Origin: Pseudaminobacter soli (ex Li et al. 2025)
GTDB taxonomy: Bacteria; Pseudomonadota; Alphaproteobacteria; Rhizobiales; Rhizobiaceae
Length of the DNA stretch: 64,000 nt
Assembly: GCF_003012705.1 (NCBI RefSeq)
Contig: NZ_PXYL01000004.1
Span: 372,001-436,000 of the forward strand
Reading direction: 5' to 3'
Shown: positions 26,703-34,822 of the stretch, in pieces
Position numbering within the stretch: the first letter of the stretch is position 1
Layout of the letters: each line of letters opens with the position of its first letter
Made by a program: the position numbers and the translations under genes
The notes under the pieces: generated by a model
Told to the model about the DNA's origin: nothing
What the model saw: the letters and a program-made list of their open reading frames with translations, nothing else
Database searches by the model: none

Positions 26703-27209
26703 TCAGTTGGATGCCACAGGCACCAGGCTTTTGACGGGCAATGCCACGGCGATTTCCCCGTGCATCATTTGCAACAGGATCCGAGCCCGTCCCAAGCCAT
26801 CATGGCGGACCAGGGTTCCAACAAGCTCGGCAAAGGGACCTGAGATCACACGCACGACATCGCCCTGACGAAGACCCACCGCAACGTTGAATATCCCCTC
26901 GTCGTCCGTCAGGGCCTGAAGCCCCTCGATCAGGCCGTCGGGGCACGGGAGCGGCCGCTCGCCCTGCATGACGAGCGAATTCACCCCGAAGGTGCCATTG
27001 ACCGACCGCCACCGCTGGCGATCGACATCCAGCGACACGAATATGTAGCCGGGGAAAAAGGGGACGCGCTTCTCGTGACGCCGGCGCGCATGACGAACGA
27101 CCCGCGTCTGGCGCGGCATCCAGACATGGAATCCCTGTCTGTTCAGATTGAGCTCAGCCATGTCTTCCCGCCCCAGCAGGGCTGACGCGACATACCAACG
27201 ATCTGCCAT
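26703..27209 (-). CDS. NusG-family antiterminator (RfaH-like)
   Basis: A protein of about 168 residues with the NusG N-terminal domain (RWYVASALLGREDMAELNL at the start, FFPGYIFVSLD near residue 55) and a C-terminal KOW-type segment (LRQGDVVRVISGPFAELVGT near 115). ATG 27209 is chosen over GTG 27254 because a G-rich ribosome site precedes it and it removes 15 non-conserved residues. Housekeeping NusG is normally encoded with ribosomal proteins; a paralogue at the head of a long polysaccharide operon is typical of RfaH/LoaP-like specialised elongation factors that help RNA polymerase read the whole cluster. Confidence 0.85.
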   Translation of the reverse strand: MADRWYVASALLGREDMAELNLNRQGFHVWMPRQTRVVRHARRRHEKRVPFFPGYIFVSLDVDRQRWRSVNGTFGVNSLVMQGERPLPCPDGLIEGLQALTDDEGIFNVAVGLRQGDVVRVISGPFAELVGTLVRHDGLGRARILLQMMHGEIAVALPVKSLVPVASN

Positions 27210-27253
27210 TCTCCCCCCGTCCCCGCATACTGATCGTCGAAAAATCTCTGTCA

Positions 27254-28033
27254 CTAAGTAAGCGTTGCTGGCCGAACGATCTCCGGTAGACAGGCAATGC
27301 CCGGCCGCGCGAAAAGATAGCCTTGCATGAGGCCGATCCCGAGCGACGCCAGAACCGTGAACTCAGCCTCGGTCTCGACGCCCTCCCCCACAACTCTGCA
27401 ACCGAAAGCCGCGCAGGCATCGACCACGCCCTTGACAATCGCTCGGCGCGAACGATCCGCGTCGATGCCATGCACCAGCTCCATGTCGAGCTTCACCATG
27501 TCAGGACGCAGCTGCAGCAAACTGTTGATGCCGGCATAGCCAGCCCCGAAATCATCGATGGCCACCGTGACCCCTCGGTTGCGCGCGGCCGCCATCCAGC
27601 GGGAGAGCTTTGCCTTGTCCTCGACCGGCTCCTGCTCGGTCATCTCGAATATCAGACGGCCGGCCGGCCATCCCACGCGCTGGGCGGCACGCAGCGTTGT
27701 ATGCAGCCCATACCGGTGGTCGCAGATTGCGGAGGCCGAAACGTTAAGACTGAGGCCGCAGCGCACACCGAAGGAAGCCGCCATCTCTACGGCGCGTTCC
27801 CTGCAGGCGGCATCAAAGGCCAGCGTCCTCTCTGGCGGCACGCTGGCAAAGACAGTGGCTGCGCTCTCTCCGTAGCGCCCGCGCAAAAGCGCCTCATAAG
27901 CAAAAAGCGTACCGCCGGCTGCGGTGTCTACGATCGGCTGGAAAGCCATCGTGAACTCAGGAAAGGGAGAGGCGGACGGCATGACACGTCCCTCGCTCCC
28001 CTGACCGCGCCCAATGTACCTGGCCCTGTTCAT
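27254..28033 (-). CDS. Single-domain EAL c-di-GMP phosphodiesterase
   Basis: A 259-residue soluble EAL protein. The motifs read FQPIVD, then EALLRG (the EAL itself), FEMTEQEPVED, IDDFGAGYAGINSLL, VKLDMELV and VGEGVETEAEF, so the metal- and substrate-binding residues appear intact. ATG 28033 follows AGGAG at eight bases; the upstream extension of the frame is low-complexity and not protein-like. No GGDEF or sensor domain is present. The position at the head of the polysaccharide locus, just before the RfaH-like gene, suggests it tunes c-di-GMP locally for polysaccharide production or attachment. Confidence 0.9.
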   Translation of the reverse strand: MNRARYIGRGQGSEGRVMPSASPFPEFTMAFQPIVDTAAGGTLFAYEALLRGRYGESAATVFASVPPERTLAFDAACRERAVEMAASFGVRCGLSLNVSASAICDHRYGLHTTLRAAQRVGWPAGRLIFEMTEQEPVEDKAKLSRWMAAARNRGVTVAIDDFGAGYAGINSLLQLRPDMVKLDMELVHGIDADRSRRAIVKGVVDACAAFGCRVVGEGVETEAEFTVLASLGIGLMQGYLFARPGIACLPEIVRPATLT

Positions 28034-28146
28034 CTCCTGCGCTCCTGTTGCCGTGCGACGGCTTTTCGCGAAACGGAAGACGTTACGAAGGATTAGCGGC
28101 CGACTTCTTCTGCACGCCCGTCCCTTGGACACGATGATGCTAAAAG

Positions 28147-28259
28147 TGCCGGCCAGGTCCGCTCTGTGTTCAGGCAGGACATCGCGACCTGGCCGGCAGG
28201 TGGGGGTTATACTCCCCCCAGAAAGCATGCCCTCCTTGGCGGGGGATAGGGTGCATGCT
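28147..28259. promoter_or_regulatory. Three consecutive hairpins in the leader of the polysaccharide operon
   Basis: The 407 bases between 28034 and 28440 contain no gene. Within them are three back-to-back inverted repeats: TGCCGGCCAGGTC at 28147-28159 against 28186-28198 (13 bp, perfect); TGGGGG at 28201-28206 against 28215-28220; and AGCATGC at 28224-28230 against 28253-28259 (7 bp perfect, with a few more pairs beyond one bulged base). They lie 114-226 bases upstream of the EAL start on the transcribed strand. They could be leader RNA structures (attenuator, antitermination or protein-binding) or DNA operators. No T-run follows them in the minus direction, so a simple terminator is not evident. 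Confidence 0.55.
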
Positions 28260-28440
28260 CTCCGATCGCTCCGGCTCCGCAACAAAACGACATTGGCGGG
28301 ATAAGCTGCCCCAAGGCAGGTAAAGCACTGCCTACTTTCCCTCCGGTTTGGCGTAATGTTGCTGAAGACGGCTCGATCTCGCTTGAGGGGCGTATTGGCC
28401 ACTCCACGATTACAAGCTGATGTGGAACCGAGTGGTATCA

Positions 28441-28893
28441 TCACAGCAGCACTTCCAATTCCGGGCAGTATTCGACGCGCGCGAGCAAGTACTGCCGCAC
28501 GAAGTCCGCCATCAGGCGGGCGTCGGTGGTGACAAGCAGCGCCTGCTCGCCGTTGTGCGTTGAGATGGTAAACCGATAATCAGGCGAGTCCGGAACAAGA
28601 TCTATGCAGGCATGATCGTCTATGCGGAGATTGTGGCCGCCAAGGCCCATCGGGAAGGAGAGCAAGTCGAACCCGCACAACTTCCTCCTGTCGTCAAACG
28701 TGAAAGTTTCCTCAAACGCTCGTGCAAGGCGGCGCACCATTACGTCCGGACCGTCGGGAAATACGAGAATTATACCGTCTGCCGAGCCGAGGTCTTGCGG
28801 ATGCCAAGGGCCTTTCGACGAAGGAGAATTCCTTTCGTCATCGCCATCAAGATCGATATCCAGATTTATGACTTGATCAATCTTGTCCCGCAT
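28441..28893 (-). CDS. Hypothetical protein
   Basis: A protein of about 150 residues that I do not recognise. It is acidic at the N-terminus (MRDKIDQVINLDIDLDGDDE) and carries no signal peptide or transmembrane helix; the middle (GIILVFPDGPDVMVRRLARA) looks like an alpha/beta domain. ATG 28893, with AGGTGG just upstream, is preferred to ATG 28932, which lacks a ribosome site. It lies upstream of the EAL gene on the same strand, separated by the structured leader, so it may or may not belong to the polysaccharide unit. It is at the edge of the direct repeat at 29001. Confidence 0.6.
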   Translation of the reverse strand: MRDKIDQVINLDIDLDGDDERNSPSSKGPWHPQDLGSADGIILVFPDGPDVMVRRLARAFEETFTFDDRRKLCGFDLLSFPMGLGGHNLRIDDHACIDLVPDSPDYRFTISTHNGEQALLVTTDARLMADFVRQYLLARVEYCPELEVLL

Positions 28894-29000
28894 CCCACCA
28901 CCTGACGCAATTGACGTGAGCGCCAGCGACATGCACTGGCAACATGACCTAAAGCTCTGTGAAATTTGGAATTCTTCTATACTGCATTCATTTACTAGAC

Positions 29001-29141
29001 GAATGCGAACCCCTCATTTGGCGTCGGCGCGAAACGCCCCCGCTTTCTTCCCCTTATTGCCCTAATTCATTGGTTCTACATGGACACGAATCCGACGTGC
29101 CGGATTGGCTATAGTTACGTCTACAATTATTACGTGTCAAT
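29001..29141 (+). repeat. Left copy of a ~141-bp imperfect direct repeat
   Basis: This stretch aligns without gaps with 52475-52615, in the same orientation and at a constant offset of 23,474 bases. Identity is patchy but unmistakable: a 28-base core beginning CCCCTCATTTGGCGTC is identical, TTGCCCTAATTCATTG is shared, and the far end shares ATAGTTACG and CGTGTCAAT. The second copy lies just before a resolvase relic, so the repeat may be an old transposon end or res-type site. Confidence 0.8.
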
Positions 29142-29308
29142 TGCAATATGAACAACTTTAGATTGTATAGCGGCGCGTTGATATGATCACCCTCGGCAAA
29201 GTCGGCATCGTCGAGGATGTTCTTCAGCGACCTGCCCGCTAGTTCCATGGTCACGCGCTTCATCGTTTCGGCAGCGCCATGAAGCGCCTCCAGAACGTCC
29301 GGTTCCAG

Positions 29309-29333
29309 GGAACTTTCTTGTTCGCGACGCGTT
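29309..29333 (+). promoter_or_regulatory. Predicted EcfG-type general-stress promoter
   Basis: GGAAC at 29309-29313 is followed after 16 bases by CGTT at 29330-29333, which matches the alphaproteobacterial EcfG consensus (GGAAC-N16/17-CGTT). It points toward the epoxide hydrolase gene, about 140 bases before its start codon. The match is by eye; chance occurrence is possible. Confidence 0.5.
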
Positions 29334-29474
29334 CGCTCGCAACGTCCGATTGAGGGTCAGCAGATGGTTGACCCTGCCGGGCAGAATGTGGGTGTCCCCG
29401 ACACCTGAATGCGCGAATGGTTTCGCACGTATGCCCACGGAGGGCATTCCAAAAATCAGAACAGGAGGATGACC

Positions 29475-30761
29475 ATGTCAAATCCGACTCGGCGAGAGGT
29501 TCTGGCGACTGCCGCGGCGATAGGCGCAGCCAGCGTGCTGCCCGGGCAAGCGGCTGCCGCTCAGAATAACGATGTCATTCGGCCTTTCCAGATCTCCTTC
29601 CCAGACGAGGACCTGGCCGACCTTCGCCGACGCGTGCAGGCGACCAAATGGCCTGACAAGGAGCAGGTGGCGGACACGACCCAGGGTGTCCAGCTCGCGA
29701 CGATGCAGCAGCTCGCACAGTACTGGGCGACGCAGCACGACTGGCGCAAGTGCGAAGCCAGGCTGAATGCCGTGCCGAACTTCATCACCGAGATTGACGG
29801 TCTCGACATCCACTTCATTCATGTGCGGTCCAAGCACGAAAACGCGCTGCCGATGATCGTCACCCATGGCTGGCCGGGCTCGATCATCGAGCAGATGAAG
29901 ATCATCGCGCCGCTGACCGATCCTACGGCACACGGCGCGAGCGCCGCGGATGCCTTCGACCTCGTCATTCCCTCGCTGCCCGGCTATGGCTTTTCCGGCA
30001 AGCCGACGGCTGTCGGCTGGAATCCCCCCCGTATCGCGAAAGCCTGGGCCGAACTGATGCAGCGCCTCGGCTACGCGAAATACGTGGCGCAGGGCGGCGA
30101 TTGGGGCAATGCCGTTACCGAGGACATGGCCCTGCAGCAGCCGCCCGGGCTGCTCGGCATCCATACCAACATGCCGGCCACGGTTTCGCCCGAGATCAAC
30201 CAATCGCTCGCCGCGGGCACACCACCCGCCGGCCTCACGCCGGACGAGCGCAATGCCTGGGACCAGCTCGACTTCTTCAACAAGAATGGCCTTGGCTATG
30301 CTCTCGAAATGAACAACCGCCCGCAGACCCTCTACGGGCTCGCCGATTCCCCCGTTGGCCTGGCGGCATGGATGCTCGATCACGACGACCGAAGCCAGAA
30401 GATGATCGCCCGCGTCTTCGCCGGTCAGAGCGAGGGCTTGTCGAAGGACGACGTGCTCGACAATGTCACGCTTTACTGGCTGACGAACACTGCGGTCTCA
30501 TCGGCGCGGCTCTACTGGGACAATGCGCACCATCCGACGGGCGGCTTCTTTGACATCAGGGGCATCGCGATCCCTGTGGCCGTGACTGCCTTCCCGGACG
30601 AGATCTACACCGCTCCGCAGAGCTGGGCCGAGAAGGCGTATCCGAAGCTGATCCACTACAATAAGGCGCCGAAGGGCGGCCACTTCGCGGCCTGGGAGCA
30701 GCCCGAGTTCTTCGTGTCAGAGATGCGCGAATCGTTCAGGCCGTTGCGCCAGTCGAAGTGA
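29475..30761 (+). CDS. Tat-exported epoxide hydrolase
   Basis: A 428-residue alpha/beta-hydrolase with the N-terminal epoxide hydrolase domain (IRPFQISFPDEDLADLRRRV near residue 35). A twin-arginine signal (TRREVLATAAAIGAAS) precedes it, so export in folded form is expected. Key residues: HGWPGS oxyanion loop at 131-136, nucleophile Asp 209 in GGDWGNAV, and the catalytic His 403 in GGHFAAWEQPE. ATG 29475 is six bases after AGGAGG. The reaction is hydrolysis of an epoxide to a diol via a covalent ester intermediate. A 10-bp hairpin follows the gene. A predicted EcfG promoter lies upstream. Confidence 0.9.
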   Translation: MSNPTRREVLATAAAIGAASVLPGQAAAAQNNDVIRPFQISFPDEDLADLRRRVQATKWPDKEQVADTTQGVQLATMQQLAQYWATQHDWRKCEARLNAVPNFITEIDGLDIHFIHVRSKHENALPMIVTHGWPGSIIEQMKIIAPLTDPTAHGASAADAFDLVIPSLPGYGFSGKPTAVGWNPPRIAKAWAELMQRLGYAKYVAQGGDWGNAVTEDMALQQPPGLLGIHTNMPATVSPEINQSLAAGTPPAGLTPDERNAWDQLDFFNKNGLGYALEMNNRPQTLYGLADSPVGLAAWMLDHDDRSQKMIARVFAGQSEGLSKDDVLDNVTLYWLTNTAVSSARLYWDNAHHPTGGFFDIRGIAIPVAVTAFPDEIYTAPQSWAEKAYPKLIHYNKAPKGGHFAAWEQPEFFVSEMRESFRPLRQSK

Positions 30762-30767
30762 AACAGA

Positions 30768-30797
30768 ACGGCGCGCGACAAATGGGGCGCGCGCCGT
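30768..30797. repeat. Perfect 10-bp inverted repeat after the epoxide hydrolase gene
   Basis: ACGGCGCGCG at 30768-30777 pairs with 30788-30797 across a 10-base loop, seven bases after the stop codon. There is no T-run, so it may stabilise the 3' end or act as a Rho-type pause rather than be an intrinsic terminator. Confidence 0.5.
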
Positions 30798-30895
30798 GCT
30801 CGTTGCCCGAGACCACAAGGAGGGACGACGCGCCCGGATGCAGCCGATAGCTGCCCTCGTCAGCGCTCGTCCCATTGATCGAAGGAGGAGTTGAG

Positions 30896-31675
30896 ATGAA
30901 AATACTCAGGGCTGTCCTCGCATTGGCTGGTTTGTTGCTGACGAGTTTTGTGGCAATGGCGCAGCCGGCCAAGCCGACCATCGTGCTTGTGCACGGCGCC
31001 TTCGCCGACTCTTCCAGCTGGTACGGTGTCATCGGCATACTGGAGAAGGCCGGCTACCCCGTCGTCGCCGTCGCAAATCCGCTACGCAGCGTGAAGGGCG
31101 ATGCCGACACCGTCCGCAGTCTGCTCGCCACCATCAAGACGCCTGTCGTGCTCGTCGGACATTCCTACGGCGGCATGGTGATCAGCGATGCGGCGAAGGA
31201 TGAGGCGAATGTGAAAGCGCTCGTCTATGTCGCGGCCTTCGCGCCGGAGGCGGGAGAGAGCGCCGGCGGCCTCAATGCCAAGTTTCCCGGCAGCCTGATC
31301 GGCCCCGACACGCTGGAAAAGCCGGTGCCCTTGGCCGGCGGCGGCAACGATCTCTATGTCCAACAGGAGAAGTTCCACGACGCCTTCGCGCCCGACCTGC
31401 CCGTGGCCGCTGCGAAATTGGCGGCGGCGGCGCAACGGCCCGTCACCGACACTGCCTTCGGCGAAGCGGCAGCCGAGCCCGCCTGGAAGACCATCCCGTC
31501 ATGGTTCGTCTACGGTGACCACGACACCGCGATACCACCCAAGCTGCATGCGTGGATGGCCGATCGCGCCCATCCGCGCGAAACCGTGGTCGTCAAGGGC
31601 GCCTCGCATGTCGTGATGATTTCGCACGCCAAGGCAGTGGCGAAAGTCATCGAAGACGCGGCAAACGCACCTTGA
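30896..31675 (+). CDS. Secreted alpha/beta hydrolase
   Basis: A 259-residue hydrolase with a signal peptide (MKILRAVLALAGLLLTSFVA, cleavage near AMA-Q). The fold motifs are IVLVHGAFADSSSW near residue 29, nucleophile Ser 90 in VGHSYGGMV, an acid residue at Asp 208 or 210 in YGDHDTAIP and His 238 in KGASHVVM. ATG 30896 follows AGGAGG at a good distance. The compact sequence type (HGAFADSSSWYGVI) is that of broad-specificity esterase-like proteins. It is co-directional with the epoxide hydrolase and may act with it on exogenous organics, but the substrate is unknown. Confidence 0.86.
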   Translation: MKILRAVLALAGLLLTSFVAMAQPAKPTIVLVHGAFADSSSWYGVIGILEKAGYPVVAVANPLRSVKGDADTVRSLLATIKTPVVLVGHSYGGMVISDAAKDEANVKALVYVAAFAPEAGESAGGLNAKFPGSLIGPDTLEKPVPLAGGGNDLYVQQEKFHDAFAPDLPVAAAKLAAAAQRPVTDTAFGEAAAEPAWKTIPSWFVYGDHDTAIPPKLHAWMADRAHPRETVVVKGASHVVMISHAKAVAKVIEDAANAP

Positions 31676-31838
31676 GGCGATTCCCACGTTGGTCATGCGA
31701 TGTCCGACACGGGCGGGAACACGTAGTTCGGTCGCCGCACACGGCTAGTTCCCGCCAAACGCTGACATCCAATATGGCCTTGGATAATCGCGGCACATCT
31801 GGCAAAGGCAAGACCTTCTGAACTGGAGGGTATTGCCG

Positions 31839-32792
31839 ATGCCTAAAGTGATTTTCGATACGGACCCGGGCGTGGATGACGCGATGGCGCTGCTCTTCCT
31901 GCATCGCCACCCGGAAATTGACCTCGTCGGGATCACGACGGTGTTCGGAAACGCTGCGGTCGAGACGACGACGCGCAACGCACTGTTCCTGAAGTCGGCT
32001 TTCAAGATCGATGCTCCGGTCGTCCGGGGCGCGGGCGTTACCTTCGACAGAGACCGGCCGGCTCGGCCGTGGCCGACGATTGTTCATGGCGAGAACGGTT
32101 TAGGCGACATCGATATCCCCAATGATGCAGACCTGCCGATCGGGGAAGAAGACGAAGCAGCTCAATTCATCATCGACACCATCCGCCAGAACCCGGGCGA
32201 GATTTCGATCGTTGCCGTCGGCAGGATGACGAACCTTGCCAACGCGCTGGCCAAGGCCCCCGACATTGCGGGCCTCGTGAGGGACGTCGTCATCATGGGC
32301 GGCAGCTTCTATGTGCCGGGGAACGTGACGCCCGCGGCCGAGGCAAATATCGCAGGCGACCCTGAGGCTGCCGACCGCGTGATGACAGCGCCATGGAAAG
32401 TGGCTGTCATCGGCCTCGATGTCACCACCAAGACCGTCATGACCAGGGCAACCCTCAAGGAATTGGCCGACAAGGGTGGCCCCGAAGTTTCGCTTCTGAA
32501 CGAACTCTCGCAGAGCTACATCGACTTCTACGATCACCTCATCGCTGACGCGATGCTCGTCCACGACACATGCGCCTGCGTCTACCTGGTGCGCCCCGAT
32601 CTCTTCGACACGGTAACGGGCCAGATCCGGGTTTCATGCGACGGCCTGACCGACGGCCAGACCGTGCTCAAGCCCTCCCATCGCCGCTTCCCGCCGGGAG
32701 CCTGGGATCATTTCCCCGCGCAGACGGTGGCTGTGGACGTCGCCGCGGACAGGGTCATGGCACTCGTCCACGACACGCTCGTCAGGAGATGA
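31839..32792 (+). CDS. Nucleoside hydrolase (IUNH family)
   Basis: A 317-residue cytosolic ribohydrolase. The Ca-binding signature DTDPGVDDA is at residues 7-15; VGRMTNLANAL near 128 and the late acid ligand in MLVHDTCACVYLV near 240 fit the family. ATG 31839 is used, with GGAGGG upstream; a TTG two codons earlier is less likely. The enzyme splits nucleosides to base and ribose. Its gene ends 18 bases from the convergent methyltransferase gene. Confidence 0.9.
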   Translation: MPKVIFDTDPGVDDAMALLFLHRHPEIDLVGITTVFGNAAVETTTRNALFLKSAFKIDAPVVRGAGVTFDRDRPARPWPTIVHGENGLGDIDIPNDADLPIGEEDEAAQFIIDTIRQNPGEISIVAVGRMTNLANALAKAPDIAGLVRDVVIMGGSFYVPGNVTPAAEANIAGDPEAADRVMTAPWKVAVIGLDVTTKTVMTRATLKELADKGGPEVSLLNELSQSYIDFYDHLIADAMLVHDTCACVYLVRPDLFDTVTGQIRVSCDGLTDGQTVLKPSHRRFPPGAWDHFPAQTVAVDVAADRVMALVHDTLVRR

Positions 32793-32810
32793 CGAGGCTC
32801 TCCGTCCCGC

Positions 32811-33548
32811 TCATCGTAGCCGTCCGATGGCAAAGCGGAACAGGAACCACCGCAGTTGCACCGCGTCGCGCGCGATGTTGGCCTCGTCCATGCGCGCAAG
32901 CCATTCGCTGCGCGTCAGCGAACGTGTTACGGAAATGAGGCCATCGTCAATCGCAATCGGATGCAGCCGCGTCAGCTTGCCCACGAGACCGATGAAATGG
33001 AACGGCACGGGATGGCGTTGGAGATCGTAGATCAGCCAGCCTTTGCGCGTCGTCAGTTCCATCCACCGCAGAAACTTCACGATCTGGTCGTCCGACATAT
33101 GGTGGGTGAGCAGGCTGCTGACGACGAGGTCGATGGGCATGTGCGGTTCGAAATCGAAGATATCCATCACGCGATAGTCGATCTCGTCGGCCTCATCGGT
33201 CGCGAGTTCGGCGATGCGGATGATCTCGGGGCTGCGATCAAGCCCGATCAGCCTGATCGCCAGGCCGCGTTTGCGCGCCCAGCGCCGGATCGCCCGCAGC
33301 AGATCGCCGTTGCCGCAGCCGACATCTAGGAGGGTCAGAGGCGTTTCTCTCGTCGCGTCCTTTGTGGCGCGACGCAACCAGGCGATCACCGGCCAGTGCC
33401 CAAGCATCGCCCGGTTGAAGCTGGCGATATCGCGTATCACCACCGCCATTTCCTCGGGGCTTGGATCGGCGCGATCGAGCCATTCGGATTCGACGCTGCG
33501 CTGCGACAGGTCGCGTCGAGCTTCTTGCACGGTGACCGGTATGTTCAT
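32811..33548 (-). CDS. SAM-dependent methyltransferase paired with type III PKS
   Basis: A 245-residue class I methyltransferase with the SAM loop LLDVGCGNGDLLRAI near residue 72 and the acidic motif II GLDRSP near 98. It is encoded four bases after the type III polyketide synthase gene and in the same direction, so it probably methylates the polyketide product. The N-terminal 60 residues (ARRDLSQRSVESEWLDRADP) are typical of methyltransferases found beside bacterial type III PKS genes. The target atom (O or C) cannot be told. Confidence 0.85.
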   Translation of the reverse strand: MNIPVTVQEARRDLSQRSVESEWLDRADPSPEEMAVVIRDIASFNRAMLGHWPVIAWLRRATKDATRETPLTLLDVGCGNGDLLRAIRRWARKRGLAIRLIGLDRSPEIIRIAELATDEADEIDYRVMDIFDFEPHMPIDLVVSSLLTHHMSDDQIVKFLRWMELTTRKGWLIYDLQRHPVPFHFIGLVGKLTRLHPIAIDDGLISVTRSLTRSEWLARMDEANIARDAVQLRWFLFRFAIGRLR

Positions 33549-33552
33549 GGCA

Positions 33553-34626
33553 TCAGGCCGCCGTGTGGAACAGCATGGTTTCCGCGATCAGTCCGGGTCC
33601 GAACGACATCGCGCAACCGGTGCGACCACGCGTACCCGATCCCAGCAGCCGATCGATCACAAACATGACGGTCGCGGACGACATGTTGCCGTAGCGTCTC
33701 AGGATCTCGCGCGACGCCATCAGCGCGCCTGGCCCGAGTTCGAAAGCGCGCTCAACCGCGTCGAGCACCGTGCGGCCGCCGGGATGCACCGCCCAAAGAT
33801 CGATCGATGCGGCGGATGCTCCAGCAAGAATTTCGCTGCCGTGTTCCTGCAAGCCATCATGGATTGCGCCGGGAACACGTCCCGACAGAGTCATGTCGAA
33901 ACCGGATTGCCGGATATTCCAGGTAATCAACTCGCGGGTGCTGGGCACCAGCAGAGCGTGGAAGCCGTCGAGGGCGATGCCGACCGGCTCCGCGCTCACG
34001 ACACATGCCGAGCAGCCATCACCGAACAGCAGAAACAAGAGGATTTGCTCAAGGTCGGTCGTATCCTTGAGATGCAGCGTGCAAAGCTCAAGGTTGACGA
34101 CAAGCACTCGCGCCGACGCTTCCGAGCGAACGATGTGATGCGCCAGCTTCAGCGCGTTGATGGCCGCATAGCAACCCATGAAGCCGACTATGGTGCGTTC
34201 GACCGTGCTCGGAAGCCCACAGCGCTCGACGAGTTCGAGATCAAGACCAGGCGCGGAAAAGCCGGTACAGCAAGTCACCACGAGATGGCTGATGCGGTCA
34301 CGGTCTGCGCCAAGCTGCAACTTGTCGACGGCCCCTTGCGCCAGCGGCGGCGCGTACTGCTCGAACTTCTGCATTCGCGCTGCCGTGTCGGGAAAGTCGC
34401 CGCGCGGGTAAAAGCCTTCGGCATCGACGCAGTCGCCTTCCGGCAGATTGCTCGGCGCGAGACACGAGTAGCGGTGCTCGATTCCCGACTTGTCGGCCAT
34501 GCGTTGGAACAGCAGCGAATTGCGCCGGTCATCAAGAAGCATCGACTGAGCGAAGCGGCGAAAGGCATCGTGCACGTCGTAGGGCGGCACGGCTGTGGCG
34601 ACGCGATTGATATAGGCAGTTTGCAT
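33553..34626 (-). CDS. Type III polyketide synthase (chalcone/stilbene synthase family)
   Basis: A 357-residue homodimeric thiolase-fold enzyme. The catalytic triad is complete: Cys 152 in VGFMGCYAA, His 281 in WAVHPGG and Asn 314 in YGNMSSATV. ATG 34626 is chosen because GGAGAG precedes it and the upstream extension does not look like coding sequence. These enzymes extend a CoA-linked starter with malonyl-CoA units and cyclise the chain to alkyl-resorcinols, pyrones or naphthols. The neighbouring methyltransferase suggests a methylated phenolic or pyrone lipid. The FAD oxidoreductase that often accompanies such pairs is absent. Confidence 0.9.
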   Translation of the reverse strand: MQTAYINRVATAVPPYDVHDAFRRFAQSMLLDDRRNSLLFQRMADKSGIEHRYSCLAPSNLPEGDCVDAEGFYPRGDFPDTAARMQKFEQYAPPLAQGAVDKLQLGADRDRISHLVVTCCTGFSAPGLDLELVERCGLPSTVERTIVGFMGCYAAINALKLAHHIVRSEASARVLVVNLELCTLHLKDTTDLEQILLFLLFGDGCSACVVSAEPVGIALDGFHALLVPSTRELITWNIRQSGFDMTLSGRVPGAIHDGLQEHGSEILAGASAASIDLWAVHPGGRTVLDAVERAFELGPGALMASREILRRYGNMSSATVMFVIDRLLGSGTRGRTGCAMSFGPGLIAETMLFHTAA

Positions 34627-34822
34627 GGCAAAGCTCTCCGGCCATGCTCGCGACGCCGCCACCGCGAGCGTGGGGTTCCTCACGGAGAGAACGCCAGCCG
34701 GGCGCAAATTATTGCGGCCACGCAGTGAAATCAGGGTCAACACTCTGTGAGGGCTCTCATGGGCACACGATAGGCACGAACACTTGTGATCGGACCTGAA
34801 CGCTGCGCAACAGCCGCGAGCG

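Larger units (their letters stand above)
28933..29474. other. Intergenic region with repeat copy and probable gene relic
   Basis: These 542 bases hold the left copy of the direct repeat (29001-29141) and an EcfG-like promoter (29309-29333). Between about 29170 and 29450 the minus strand has protein-like sequence split over two frames (SGVGDTHILPGRVNHLLTL in one, MKRVTMELAGRSLKNIL and DDADFAEGDH in the next), as expected of a decayed gene. I could not identify the parent. No other gene is visible. Confidence 0.45.
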
